A stretch of 64,000 nucleotides of DNA, taken from NCBI RefSeq assembly GCF_950295315.1, contig NC_080171.1, positions 111,369,593 to 111,433,592 on the forward strand, in the 5' to 3' direction. The notes under the pieces were generated by a model. It had not been told where the DNA came from. It made no database searches and saw nothing but the letters and a program-made list of their open reading frames with translations. A program made the position numbers and the translations under genes. The DNA comes from Erinaceus europaeus. Taxonomy: Eukaryota > Chordata > Mammalia > Eulipotyphla > Erinaceidae. This document shows, piece after piece, positions 22,701 through 33,841 of the stretch (the stretch's first letter is position 1; every line of letters begins with the position of its first letter).

Positions 22701-23885
22701 CAAGGGACCCCCTTCTTTTTCTCATTTGTTTTCTCCAGAAATCTGTCTTCTAACCTGCCCCACCCGAGACCCACTGCAGACTCCCAGAAACCATAGCTTT
22801 GCCTGCCCACATTCAGCTGACCTTCCCTTGCAGTTTCACAAGCCTCTGAGCCTACCTATTTCTGGATGGCCTGTGTGCATGTCTACACACAGATCCAGGC
22901 TCAAATGGATGCTCACCTGACATCGGCAGGTTTGCAGGAGCCCAGTCACCTCCTTCTTCAGGACTGAGCTCTCCCCTATTGCCTGCTCCTGTCTCAGAGC
23001 AGCTGAAGGAGACTCAGGGACTTGTTAAAGACCCGGACTTAAAGGTGAAGAGTAGGGACATCCTAGTCCCAGTTCTATCAACACTGAATGTTTCCCTATG
23101 GTACAAGCTGCAGACCCTGACAACGTTATCAAACCAGGGGCTCCTACTTCAGTTCTGTCTCTGTGTCTCTGTCTCTCTCTCCCTCTCCCTCTCCCTCTTT
23201 CCTTCTTAGCTCCCCAACTAAGAGCTCCGCCTCTCCATTTCTTACATCAACTACATCTCATGATCTTCCTTATTTTAAAAGACTGAAGCCAGGCCTATCA
23301 GCTTAGTATTTGAAATGAAAAGGCAGCTTTTACACTTAGAAATCCACCCCCCCCCCTTTTTTTTTTTTTTTTTTTGGTCATCAAAGCTTGTATTTTGACA
23401 TGATTGCCTGTCTAGGAAAGCAAGGAAATTAGCCTCAAGATTTGAAGTTAATCAAAGACTGGGACAAATAGACCCAAAGCCTTTCTAGACATTGTTATTT
23501 GAAAAATACTTCAAAGATGCTTTCTCCATCACACCAAGTCTTCCCACAGCACACTGCACATACATCACAAAAACTACGGTGAAATATTCTGTCAAACAAT
23601 GTGTATCTTTGGTTTTAATAAATATAAATCGTTCATGTTGATGAACACCGAGGAAGCACATTAGCAAAGATACAGTATTCCTCTGACCCACTGGGTGAGA
23701 GAGGGTCCTCTCTAGTCAGCTGAGAGTCCTTACCATGACACCAAAGTTTTGTGTCAGGATTTGTCTCAGCAATTCAGCAACTGAACAGCATAAGCTTGTC
23801 ATAATTAAACTCCAAGGAGAAAACAAATCTGGCGCTACCTATGTAGTCCCTATGAAATTCACCTTGAAATCATGGTAAATTGTCG
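22701..23885. other. Non-coding sequence with a CT-rich stretch
   Basis: No coding exon recognised. A CTCCCT-rich run lies at 23155-23205 and a C/T homopolymer run at 23349-23376. Confidence 0.4.
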
Positions 23886-23889
23886 ATCT

Positions 23890-24270
23890 TTATATATTTA
23901 TTTATTTCACCTACAGGGTTATTATCAGTGGGGTTTGGTGCCAGCACTGCAAAGTCATTGCTCCTGGCAGCGATTATCTTTCCTTTTTTTGGATAGGACA
24001 GAGAGAAATTGAGAGGGGGAGCAGAGATAGTTAGATTGAGAGAGAGAGAGAAAGGGAGGGAGGGAGGGAGAGAGATAAAAAGGGTGGGAGGAAGGGAGGG
24101 AGAGAGACAGAAAGGGAGGGAGGGAGAGAGACAGAAAGGGAGAGAGAAAGGGAAAGAGAGAGAGCATCCCTGCCGCAGGTGGGAAGCCAAGGGCTAGTAC
24201 CCGGATCTTTGAGCGGGTCCTTGTGCTTCATACTATTTGCTCTCAACCAGGTGCACCACTGCCCGGCCCC
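23890..24270 (-). mobile_element. Composite SINE, old subfamily, with GA-rich expansion
   Basis: It starts with the reversed 3' module (CAGGGTTATTATCAGTGGGG, ATTGCTCCTGGCAGCG) and continues into GGACAGAGAGAAATTGAGAG. Then follows ~140 bp of GA/GGGA repeat (24025-24165), then GTGGGAAGCCAAGGGCTAG and the 5' end CACCACTGCCCGGCCCC. The body's purine tract has expanded into a microsatellite. Confidence 0.75.
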
Positions 24271-24620
24271 ACTTACTTTTTTTATACGATAAAATTTAGG
24301 AAGCATTGGCATCTTGGAAGGAGTCAATAGAAGTGATCAGCTAAAATGTGGTTTATTTTGACTTTGGAAATGAAGTAGTGTCCTCATAAGGATATGTTCT
24401 CATGAATGTGTGGGCATCTCTGTAAAGATGGCGAATGAGCAAAATGGAAAAGTACCAGAGACCAAAGATGTTGTTGTATGTATGTGTCTATATACTCTGC
24501 ATGTCTTTATGCATATCGTCATATGTGTATACATCACAAACATACGCAAGTCTGCATATTACCATTAATATTGACACACTGTGATATGTGTTGTAAATGA
24601 CGTCCAGTTAAAATGACTTG
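24271..24620. other. Non-coding sequence, nothing recognised
   Basis: No gene or recognised repeat. Confidence 0.4.
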
Positions 24621-24890
24621 TCAAGGCAAAAAAAAAAAAAGGAGTTGAAGCAAGGCGTTTATTCTTTTGCAAAAGGGCTCGCCTCCAACAGTGGCTGTCA
24701 GGCAGCAGCGCGCCCCCCTCAGCCTTCTCCCACCTTTTACACCTGACACAGAACTATCTCCTCCACCCCTGGGCTGGGCTTCAGAGCTCACAGTCTCCCT
24801 GTTGCTTAAATAAGGAGAGGAGGAAGAGTCTGAGGGTCTCTGCTGGAGGGTTAGCAAGCACTGCAAGGAGCTGACCTAAAGAATCAAAAC
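24621..24890 (-). mobile_element. Possible retroviral LTR fragment, minus strand
   Basis: On the minus strand a TATA-like TTATTTAAG stretch is followed about 150 bp later by GCAAAAGAATAAACGCCTTG, the usual look of a gammaretrovirus-type LTR polyadenylation region, and the segment could end at CCTTGACA. Target duplications were not found, so this is tentative. Confidence 0.35.
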
Positions 24891-25154
24891 TACTAGCCAC
24901 AGGTGGTTATAGATAACAATTTATAAAAAGAAATTTTGTACTGAACAGTTGTTGTATTCTTGTTCTTTTGAAGAGAAGACCTAGCCATCTCTCACAATGT
25001 TCATGTATTGTTATTAATCGACATGTGCATACCAGTATGGATGCATATCTGCACAGCATATCATTAAGCATGTACAATAGACATTATATATATGCTTTCT
25101 GAGTATTATAGTGTGTAACTGTGTATCATGTGTGTGCATATATACAAGAGTGTC

Positions 25155-25434
25155 GGGAGTCGGGGGGTAGCGCAGTAGGATAAGCACATGTGGTGCAAAG
25201 CGCAAGGACTGGCGTAAAGATCCCGGTTCGAGCCCCTGGCTCCCCACCTGCAGGGGAGTCGCTTCACAGGCGGTGAAGCAGGTCTGCTGGTGTCTATCTT
25301 TCTCTCCCTCTCTCTGTCTTCCCCTCCTCTCTCCATTTATCTCTGTCCTATCCAACAACAATGACATCAATAACAACAATAATAGCTACAACAATAAAAA
25401 GGGCAACAAAAGGGATAATAAATAAATATTTTAA
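25155..25434 (+). mobile_element. Main hedgehog tRNA-SINE with target duplication
   Basis: Full-length copy starting GGGAGTCGGGGGGTAGCGC, with a perfect B box GGTTCGAGCCC. The direct repeat AAGAGTGTC lies at 25146-25154 and 25435-25443. Low divergence suggests a fairly young insertion. Confidence 0.92.
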
Positions 25435-25461
25435 AAGAGTGTCATGAATGTGTATTTTTTA

Positions 25462-25466
<5 letters not shown>

Positions 25467-25501
<35 letters not shown>

Positions 25502-25762
25502 CAGGGTTATTGCTGGGGCCGGATGCCTGCAATATGAATCCACTGCTCCTGTTTTTTTTTTTAATAGAGAGAACTTATGAGGGGGTGGAGAAGATAGAGA
25601 GGGGGGAGAAAGCTAGACACTTGCAGACCTGCTTCATCACTTGTGAAGTGACTCCCCTGCAGGGGGGGTAGCCGGCGGGGGGGCCAGAACCAAGATTGTT
25701 GCATGGATCCTTGCACTTCAGACTATGTGCGTTTAACCCAGTGTTCCACTGTCCAGCCCCCA
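25467..25762 (-). mobile_element. Composite SINE, minus strand, with (CT)n tail
   Basis: A (CT)n run at 25467-25498 adjoins the reversed 3' module (CCTCCAGGGTTATTGCTGGG, CACTGCTCCTG). The body and 5' end follow (CTTCATCACTTGTGAAGTGA, CCACTGTCCAGCCCC). Confidence 0.8.
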
Positions 25763-25899
25763 TAAATGTGTGTGTGTGTGTATGTATTATGTGTGTTATT
25801 TTATATGTATGCATGTTCAAGGGCATGTATCACATTGCCTACCATTATGTATGAATGTGTCTGTGCCGATACTATAGTATGGTAGCTTTATTTATATAT

Positions 25900-26090
25900 G
25901 TGCTGCCAGGGTTATCATTGGAACTTGGTGCAGGCATTATGACTGCAGCTCCGGGAGGCCATTTCTACCCCCTCCCATTTTTTTTCTTTCTTCTTTCTAT
26001 GTTATTTGATAGGACAGAATGAAATGGAGAGAGAGAGAGAGGAAAAGAAAGAGGGAGAGAGAGAAAGAAAGAGAATGGATTCTGGAGTTG
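25900..26090 (-). mobile_element. Composite SINE fragment, minus strand
   Basis: Reversed 3' module (TGCTGCCAGGGTTATCATTG, GGAGGCCATTTCTACC) followed by a GA-rich body remnant at 26010-26075. The promoter half is missing. Confidence 0.6.
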
Positions 26091-26720
26091 TCTTTCTGAT
26101 ACAGATTCCCAGAGAGCACTGCACATGGGAAGTGATTAGAAGCGCTTATCTGGCTACCTATATAGGAAGCTACTACCATTCATTCATGTCTCCTCTGAAA
26201 TAACTTTGAACTTAGTGCCAATGGCCACAAGTTTTCAGGTAGAGTCTTGGCCTTATTCTGAGCACAGCATGCACAGACTCACACACAATGCTCTTGGGGT
26301 CAGAAAGAATAAGAAGACTTAATTACAGAGCACTGATCATTAATCAGGAATTGCCCTGGTTCTCTGGGAGAAGGTGAATCACTGCCCTGCTTTCTAGGGT
26401 CAGACAATTACACACACCCGAAGCTCAAAAAATGCTGAGACACTGAGCACTGCTTTAAATTATTTTAGAAGTCTCCCCCTGCCCAAAATTAGACAGCAGT
26501 CTTCTTCAGTAGGTTTGGTAGGCTTTGGTTTTCCTTTTGCATCTGGTAGTAGCAAAAAATGACTGCTTAAATCCTAAGCTTACTGAAACACAGCACAGAA
26601 CTCACATCCTGGGATATTCAGTCATATGTACAGAGAACTGCTCTTGATGTAAGCTGGGTTACTTCCAATATGAGTTTTCCAATGCACTGTCTGCACTAAA
26701 GCATCACAACTCTGCCGAGC
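26091..26720. other. Non-coding sequence, nothing recognised
   Basis: No gene or clear repeat seen. Confidence 0.4.
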
Positions 26721-26724
26721 CAGA

Positions 26725-26870
26725 GAGAGCCCAGGGCAAAAGGGAGATGAGCAGCAATAGATATCCTAGCATGGAGGTTTCTTCCAGTGTGGTGGGGGTT
26801 GGGCTCCAACCTGGATTGTACTCATGGCAAAAACAGACACACAATCCACGTGAGCTATTTTGCCAGCTTT
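26725..26870 (-). mobile_element. tRNA-derived SINE, family C, minus strand
   Basis: Shares GGAGGTTTCTTCCAGTGTGG, GGGCTCCAACCTGGATTG, ACTCATGGCAAA and GAGCTATTTTGCCAGC with the copy at 32145-32320. Confidence 0.65.
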
Positions 26871-26879
26871 TTATTTTTA

Positions 26880-27101
26880 TACTTTTTTCTTTTAAAAATT
26901 TTATTTATTTGTTCTTGGATAGAGACAGAAAGAAACTGAGATGGGAGGGGGAGACAGAGAGGGAGAGAGACAGAGAGATACCTGCAGACCTGTTTCATTA
27001 CTTGTGAAACTTTTCCTCTGCAGGTGAAGATCAGGGGCTTGACCCTGTGTCCTTATACACTGTAGTGTGTACACTTAACCTGGTGCACCACCGCCTGTCC
27101 C
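26880..27101 (-). mobile_element. Old tRNA-SINE (family E), minus strand
   Basis: TGGATAGAGACAGAAAGAAA body, CCTGCAGACCTGTTTCATTA, GTGAAACTTTTCCTCTGCAG and 5' end TGGTGCACCACCGCC. This is the older subfamily without the ACAACAA linker. Confidence 0.75.
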
Positions 27102-27220
27102 ATATATTTTCTTATTGAAATAGAAATACCACCTCTTCCACAAATCAATACTAACATGACAGAATTCAGGTATGATTTCTAAATTATGAGGAACTTGAAC
27201 TACTATAGAAATACAACACA

Positions 27221-27512
27221 CACGGGAGTCGGGCAGTAGCGCAGCGGGTTAAGCACACATGATGCAAAGTGCAAGGACCTGCGTAAGGATACTGGTTCGA
27301 GCCCCCTCCCCACCTGTAGGGGAGTCGCTTCACAAGCGGTGAAGCAGGTCTGCAGGTGTCTATCTTTCTTTCCCGCTCTATGTCTTCCCCTTCTCTCTCC
27401 ATTTCTCTCTGTCCTATCCAACTACAACGACATCAATAACAACAATAACTACAACAATAAAACAACAAGAGCAACAAAAGGGAAAATAAATAAATATTTA
27501 AAAAATAAAAAA
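27221..27512 (+). mobile_element. Main hedgehog tRNA-SINE with 14-bp target duplication
   Basis: A box CAGTAGCGCAGCGGGTTAAG and perfect B box GGTTCGAGCCC are kept. The direct repeat AGAAATACAACACA lies at 27207-27220 and 27513-27526. This is one of the best-preserved copies in the window. Confidence 0.93.
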
Positions 27513-27819
27513 AGAAATACAACACATATGTATTGTATGGATACATATAACTTTATAGATAATTTCACAATGACTTTTGACTTTAGTTAATTTTTGTGTA
27601 GCATTTAATTGTGTCAAAAATAGAATGAACTAGCCTGGTAATAGTTAGAATTTGCCACCACGTGGACAGGCTGTTATAACATTTGCAGATGCTGAGTGAG
27701 CATCAGGACAAATGAAGACCCACGAGGCATGTTTTTATGCTGAAGTATTTTAGAGCTATAAATCAAACTTGCAAACCATTAGGTAATTGATATTATGTCC
27801 AACTTTGAAAAAACAAATC

Positions 27820-27939
27820 TTTGGGGCTGAGAGAAAGCATAATGGTTATGCAAAACGATTTCCATGCCTAAGGTCCCAAAGGTCCCATGTTTAATCTCCA
27901 GTAACATAATAAACCAGAGCTGAGCAGTGCTCTGGAAAA

Positions 27940-27978
<39 letters not shown>

Positions 27979-27980
27979 CT
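27820..27980 (+). mobile_element. SINE family B with (AAAT)n tail
   Basis: GGGGCTGAGAGAAAGCATAA, GGTTATGCAAAACG, CCCATGTTTAATCTCC and AACCAGAGCTGAGCAGTGCT precede about ten AAAT units (27939-27977). Confidence 0.8.
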
Positions 27981-27997
27981 GGAGGCTACTTACTATG

Positions 27998-28130
27998 AGT
28001 GGGGGAGATGGCATAATGGTTATGCAAAGACTCTCATGTTTGAGGCTCCAAAATCTCAGATTCAGTCTTCCACACAACCAGAAGGGAGAATTGAGCAGTG
28101 CTCTGGTAAAAGTAAATAAACAAATCTTCA
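27998..28130 (+). mobile_element. SINE family B
   Basis: GGGGGAGATGGCATAATGGT, GGCTCCAAAATCTCAGATTC and GAGCAGTGCTCTGGTAAAAG. It sits directly behind the previous family B copy. Confidence 0.75.
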
Positions 28131-28189
28131 AAAGAATTTTTCAGATTCACATATACATTAAAAATTTTGGGGGTGCTTTGACTTCCATA

Positions 28190-28920
28190 ATTTGGTGACT
28201 TAGGGAGGCTACCTCCCCACTAGCATCCCCCATCCCATTAGAACTCCCCTCCACCAACTTATTGCTGCCCCAGTGGGGGAAAGGGCTCCTATAATCTCAT
28301 GAACACTCCAAGTCTGAAAAAGTGGTTTCCAATAGCTGTCCTTTGGCCACAGAAGAGCCAGAAAGGACAGCTATGTATAAAATATCTTATAAAAGAATCT
28401 CATGCCTGATAAAAGGGGCTGGACTAACTAACCTCTTGAGACCTGTACTAATTTTGTCTTTTTGTATTCCATTTTCCTAAGCCTTGTACAAAAAATGTGT
28501 GCAAGGTATAAATGGGTGTTATCATCAAACTAACTCCTGCAAGTAGAAATCATTAAAAATGTTAAGAACAGCTGAATATAAAAGAAGGGCAAGGAGGCAG
28601 TTTACAATCTGGGAAGCATGTTTACATAAGACCGACTATAGAATGAGCTTCAGAAATAAGTGAGGGTATGATTTATGCCAAGTAGAGTTAAGATGATATA
28701 ACAGTTTAGACATACTTAGAAATGTTCCTGAAAAAGGCATGTGTGTTATGAGGCAAAGAGTGAGTATGGACAACCAAAGGAAACTGTGATCTTGCATCTC
28801 ATGTACAGGAAGTGGTAGTGCAACCTCATCAGGATTGTATTTTTCAGAATGGTGATGAGGAGAATGGAAGCTATAGATTGTGCAAGGTTCCACTGCATGC
28901 ATTCATCACTTCTGTCCAGC
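28190..28920. other. Non-coding sequence, nothing recognised
   Basis: No coding exon or clear repeat. It may contain the outermost 5' part of the following family H copy. Confidence 0.4.
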
Positions 28921-28924
28921 CTAT

Positions 28925-30105
28925 TGTCTTGGCTCCTTAGGATTAAATGGATACCCTCCTCAGCTACTTCCTGTTACATTTCCTCAGTCACTCCAAAGCT
29001 AACCTTATCAAAGCAAGAACTACAAAAGCTGAATAACGGAAAGAGACTGGCAGACTTTCACGATGACTCTTTAGTCACTATCAGGCCACCCCCTCAGCTG
29101 GAGCCCTAATCGGGGAGTCCTGGGATTCCCACACAGACACAAGGAACCTAGACCTTGAATAGATCCCTCTTTTCATTATCACTGATCATCTCCATCAGGA
29201 ACAACATAATGCACCCCTTTGTTGCCCTCAATGTGGATCAACAATGGTAGAGAATGTTCCATCCTCCAAAGGGGGGTTGGATAACATACTCTAACTACCA
29301 CCTGAAGAAGATGGGTCCTGAAATTGGTGCAACTCAGAATGTGCCTACTGATGACCACAGAATACAAGATAGAACCTACAGGGATGGAGAGGTTACATAG
29401 GCTCCTGAGCTGAATACAGGCCCCAGATCAAATCGATGGGGTTTACAGTCAACAATACTTATATACCTTTCCCATATTTGGGAGCTACTCTCTTCCATGA
29501 TCCAGTTTTCTAGCCCTTTTTCCAGCCATGGCATCATCTCCCCAGACAATTACTTGGGTCCACCTGCATATCAGATGTCAGGCTCAGGAAAAACTAGTAT
29601 AGTCATGGGCCTTTTGGAATATAACTAAACTAGATCTTCTAGCTATTTCCAAAACAGAGACCCCCAAATCTTCATCTGAGATATTCCAGCCTTTAGGTTC
29701 ATGATTACTCAACAATTTATATGGCTTTATATGTTAACTTTTTTCAGCCACCAGGTTCCAGATGGTACCATGATGCCAACCAGACTTCCCTGGGCAGACG
29801 ACCCCACCAATGTGTCCTGGAGCCCCACTTCCCCAGAGCCTGCCCCACTAGCAAAAGAGAGAGACAGGCTGGGGGTATGGATTGGTCTGTCAACGACCAC
29901 ATTCAGTGAGGAAGCAATTACAGAAGCCAGATCTTCCACTTTCTGCACCCCATAATGACCCTGGGTCCATACTCCCAGAGGGATAAAGAATTGGAAAGCT
30001 ATTGGGAGAGGGGATGGGATATAGAGTTCTGGTGGTGGGAATTGTATCCCTCTTATCCTATGGTTTTGTCAGTGTTTCCCTTTTGTAAATAAATTAATTA
30101 AAAAA
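28925..30105 (+). mobile_element. Family H retroelement, colinear copy
   Basis: The standard order of family H is kept from GGATACCCTCCTCAGCTAC, CAAAAGCTGAATAACGGAAA and GAGCTACTCTCTTCCATGA to CCATACTCCCAGAGGGATAA and GTTCTGGTGGTGGGAATTG. It ends in an A-rich tail near 30105. It has no coding potential. Confidence 0.7.
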
Positions 30106-30429
30106 TAAAAAACAAGTAAACAAATATTTGAATTTACAGGAACTGAGATCCATAAGCCTGTTGCCAAATATCTAAAATATACATTAGTATATATTAAAAT
30201 AGAAAGAATATATCCTAGATAGATAGATCCCAATTTACACAGAATACTTCTAGATTCTGTCACCTGTTCTGGAACTATTACAGAGAAAGTTTATGTCTCC
30301 AGGAAAGAAGAGAAAGTTTAACAGCTTCAATTATTAAGACCAGAGATTTTGGGACAGAAAGAGCATGGGGAGGACAAAGAATTCCAGTGAGACCACTGGA
30401 ATTTTCATGATCCACTCATCTTTCTTTCT

Positions 30430-30580
30430 TTTTTTTTTAAGATGTTATTTATTTATTTATGAGAAAGATAGGGAAGAGAAAGAACCAGACATCACTCTGG
30501 TACATGTGCTGCCAGGGATTGAACTCAAGACCTCATGCTTGAGAGTCTAGTGCCTTAGCCACTGCGCCACCTCCTGGACC
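30430..30580 (-). mobile_element. tRNA-derived SINE, family D, minus strand
   Basis: Plus-strand reading: ATTTATTTATTTATGAGAAA tail, GAACCAGACATCACTCTGGT, GGGATTGAACTCAAGACC (B box) and CTTAGCCACTGCGCCACCTC (A-box end). The internal promoter is well kept. Confidence 0.75.
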
Positions 30581-30589
30581 ACCCACTCA

Positions 30590-31330
30590 TCTTTCAATCC
30601 ATTGCTAAGTGCTGAGGGTGTTGTAACACACCTTGAGAGTGAATAAAACTTGCTAGTCTGCTTGCTGAGGGGCAGCTGGGGAACATCTTTTTGAAGACTG
30701 GTTATTTCTTTCCAGTTCACAACAACAACAAAGCCTACTTCAGTTTGTGTCTGTTCAGATAGAAAACTAAAAATAATTTCAGAATATTCCCCAGGCAACA
30801 GAGCTGTTGTGTTAGCAATCTGAGCTTCCATTAGACTGTTTCTTGAAGCCCTCTCAAGAGAATGCGGTCCCGAGAGTTTGCTGGAGTCTCTATGAAAACT
30901 GTAAAATGTGCAGCTTCTCAGTGAATTCTCTCTGCTACCTCCGACATTGTGCTTGTTCATGATTTTAACTTTGTGCTTATTTGTTTGTCTAGTGATAGAG
31001 AGGATGCACTTTGCTTCAGCATATGCAGTTCATGAGACAGAGCCTTGTGCCTCACACAAGCAAGCCCTGTCTCTCTAGCCACTGAGATAACTGACTATTG
31101 GACATTTCCTTTAACCTTATGTAGTCTACACATGGCACCTTACAAAACTCAATAGTCTACTGGTTTGTGACTTAATGTTTAAAATCTCTGGTCAAACTCA
31201 ATAATATTCTTAAACCCACATATATTGTAGTTTTCTTATTTCACTTACCATTTTAATTACATATATCACACAAAAAATATTAAAATGTAATATTTAAAAT
31301 GTGACAACAAAGAGCCATTAATCAATCTGC
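30590..31330. other. Non-coding sequence, nothing recognised
   Basis: No recognised gene or repeat. Confidence 0.4.
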
Positions 31331-31334
31331 CTTT

Positions 31335-31640
31335 GTCTTCAGTCTTCTGGGACTGCTCTAACCAAAATGGTGTAGACTGGGTAATTTAAGTCCAGAAACT
31401 TATTCCTCACAGTTCTAGAGGGTAGAAGTTCAAAATCATGGTGTGATCAAAGTAGTTTTCATTCTGAGGTCTGTTCTCTTGACTTGTAGTTGACTGACGT
31501 CTCCCTATGAACTCACATGACCTCTTCTCCGTGCAGGCAAAGAGAGAGAGAAAAATCTTCTCTAGTTGTCTCTCTTTCTGTAATGACATTGCTAATAAAT
31601 CAGTCTCAGCCCATGATCTCACTTAATCTTTTTGACTTTC
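31335..31640 (+). mobile_element. Ancient eutherian interspersed repeat
   Basis: GACTGGGTAATTTAAGTCCA, CTCACAGTTCTAGAGGGTAG and AAGTTCAAAATCATGGTGTG follow a pattern common in eutherian genomes. A second, shorter copy is at 42940-43127. The family name is left open. Confidence 0.55.
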
Positions 31641-31644
31641 TAAA

Positions 31645-32130
31645 GATCCTTTTTGAAAACAGTTATACATCAGTGTTTCAATATATGGATTTGGCTCCAA
31701 GTTATACTTTTGTTATTTATCCATGTTAATGCCATAGCTTTAGTTCATTGATTCTCATTATTATATGTTGCATACAGATACAGTTCTGTTAGATAGAAGT
31801 GGTTTATGGGCAACTGGTTTTTAATTTATTCTGTTCCTGACAGTCATTTGATTTTTTTTGTATTCTGAGGCTAACATGCACAGTAGCACTATAAATATTC
31901 TTCCACATGTCTACTAGTGAACATTTTGCAAGAATCTCACTAGCATATGCACAGGATATAATTTTGTAGGATATATGTATATTAAGAATTTAGAAAATGT
32001 TCATTTTAAAATATATTAGGTGTGACATTGTCTTACAAACGGGTTGTATACATTCCAATAACTGTGAACAAGAATTTCCACTTCCCCACATTCTTGTCAG
32101 CCTTGTTGGGTATTATAATTGATTGAAATA
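31645..32130 (-). mobile_element. Old L1 fragment, minus strand
   Basis: The right end reads as reversed ORF2 sequence (TTCCACTTCCCCACATTCTTG, TCAGCCTTGTTGGG). The left part resembles reversed ORF2-end/3' sequence, as in ACTAGCATATGCACAGGA. Confidence 0.5.
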
Positions 32131-32144
32131 TCTTTTTTTTTTTT

Positions 32145-32320
32145 TTTACAAAATATTAATTAATTAATTGATAGATAGAGATGCAAAAAGGCATGGGAAG
32201 GTGAGAATGACCACAGCACTGAAACTTCTTTCAGTGCAGTGGGGGACAAGCTCCAACCTGGGTCATGTACATGGCAAAGCAGCACATTATTCAAGGAAGC
32301 TATTTATCTGACCTAGATTA
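32145..32320 (-). mobile_element. tRNA-derived SINE, family C, minus strand
   Basis: ACTGAAACTTCTTTCAGTGC, AGCTCCAACCTGGGTCATG and ACATGGCAAAGCAGCACAT, ending GGAAGCTATTTATCTGACC. Confidence 0.7.
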
Positions 32321-32385
32321 TTGTGTTCAAATTGATTTAACATTGTCTTTGCAATGCTATATAATTTTAGGAGTATAGATATACA

Positions 32386-32388
<3 letters not shown>

Positions 32389-32420
<32 letters not shown>
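32389..32420 (+). repeat. (CA)n microsatellite
   Basis: About fifteen CA units. Confidence 0.95.
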
Positions 32421-32421
<1 letters not shown>

Positions 32422-32745
32422 AAGATTTACCAATCCACAGTCATTGCAGCAAAGAAACATTTCCATGTTTCAGCAGTGCCCCACCCCCACCCCAGTCCAT
32501 TCCCTCAAGTAAACACCATGCTTTTTACAATCAGTTAGGTTATTATTATCATTTTTGTACGTTTGTAATAGTTAGTGGGGACATCTCACCATAAGGAAAC
32601 TATCCAGTAGTTGCTTTCCCCTTCCCTCATTTCACTTCCTAGTTTGAAATGTAATGATTTCATTCTTTGGCTCCTTGTGATTTTTGACTTAATGTATAGC
32701 ATTTGTTTAATCTTTGAAAAAATTATTTTATTTTACTTTATTTTT
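32421..32745. other. Non-coding sequence, nothing recognised
   Basis: No gene or clear repeat seen. Confidence 0.4.
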
Positions 32746-32749
32746 CATT

Positions 32750-33017
32750 TTTTAAATGTATTTTCCCTTTTGTTGCCCTATTGTTGTTGTAGTTATTATT
32801 ATTGTTGTTGTTATTGATGTTGTTATTAGGATAAAGAGAAATGGAGAGAGGAGGGGAAGACAGAGAGGGGAAGAGAAAGACAGACACCTGCAGACCTGCT
32901 TCACTGCTTATGAAGCCACGGCCCTGCAGGTGGGGAGCCAGGGCTCCAACCTGGATCCTTCCCCGATACTTATGCTTTGCATATGTGCACTTAACCCACT
33001 GCACTACCGCCCGAACC
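32750..33017 (-). mobile_element. Main hedgehog tRNA-SINE, minus strand
   Basis: TTCCCTTTTGTTGCCCTATTG, GAGGGGAAGACAGAGAGGGG, ACCTGCAGACCTGCTTCACT and 5' end CACTACCGCCCGAACCC. Confidence 0.85.
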
Positions 33018-33149
33018 CCTGAAACAAATGTAATTCTAAAGAACAATTACGGGGGGAAATAACAACAAAGTCCTTATTTCCATTAATGTCCATAGAGGCG
33101 ACATTCATTATCGTTTTCTGCAGCATCTTTCATTATAACTTTAAATTTT

Positions 33150-33770
33150 GGGGGCCAGGCAGTGGTGCATCTGATTAAATGCTCAAATCATAGTGCATAA
33201 GGACCCAAGTTCAGGCCCCTGGTCTCCACATGCAGGTGGAAAGCTTCATGAGCATTGAAGCAGGACTTCAGGTGTCTGTCTCTCTCCCTCCCTATCTCCT
33301 CCTCCCCTCTCAATTTCTGTTGTATGCTTTACATTGGGTTCTAGTTCTCCCCCACCAAGAGAATTAGATCAGTCCAGTTAAATTTCGCGGGCCCGCTTGG
33401 CCCCGCCCCGAGGAACCCCGCCAGAGTTTGTGAGTTCCTGAGTTAGACAGAGTTCGGGAGTTCCTGAGTTCTAGAGGAAGAGAGAGAGGGCCAGAGAGTT
33501 CCAGATTTGGAGAGTTCCCGAGTTACAGAGTAAGAGAGAGTGCGTGTGCCGCCGCTGCAAAGAGACAGCAGAGTTCTGTTTGGTGATTAGTTTGTCTTAG
33601 TTGTGAATCGTTGTTCCTGAATAAAGAAATTCAGCTTCCCTGCCCAGCCGTTGTCTCCGCGTCTCTGTTACCCGCCCGTGAAGCTAGCCCCGCCGCCGGC
33701 TAGAGCCTCCGAAATTTTAACAACAAATTTCTCTCTGTCTATACCAATAATTAATAAAAAAATTTAAAAA
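33150..33770 (+). mobile_element. Old tRNA-SINE (family E) split by a solo LTR
   Basis: The left part (33150-33317) runs from GGGGCCAGGCAGTGGTGCAT to CTCAATTTC. The right part (33732-33770) resumes TCTCTGTCTATACCAATAA. Joining them across the LTR and one target copy gives the normal SINE order. Confidence 0.8.
33318..33725 (+). mobile_element. Solo LTR of an endogenous retrovirus
   Basis: A 408-bp element starting TGTTGT and ending ACAACA, a perfect 6-bp terminal inverted repeat. It is flanked by the 6-bp direct repeat AATTTC at 33312-33317 and 33726-33731. A polyadenylation signal AATAAA lies at 33620-33625 and fixes the plus orientation. The LTR is GC- and CpG-rich near both ends, with a GAGTTC-rich middle. 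No internal retroviral sequence is present, so this is the product of LTR-LTR recombination. A 6-bp duplication is usual for betaretrovirus-like (class II) elements, but the class is an inference. Confidence 0.88.
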
Positions 33771-33841
33771 CATTACATTTGTTTGCATATTTACTTATTT
33801 ACATTACATTTTGTTTGCATATTTACTTATTTATTTACATT

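Noticed and set aside
22377..22796. 139-codon frame
   Set aside because: Lies within a reversed family H retroelement; similar frames occur in its other copies as shadows of the repeat.
27998..28130. tRNA-like A and B boxes that could suggest a tRNA gene
   Set aside because: The sequences continue into SINE bodies and A-rich tails and cannot form a full cloverleaf; they are tRNA-derived SINE promoters.
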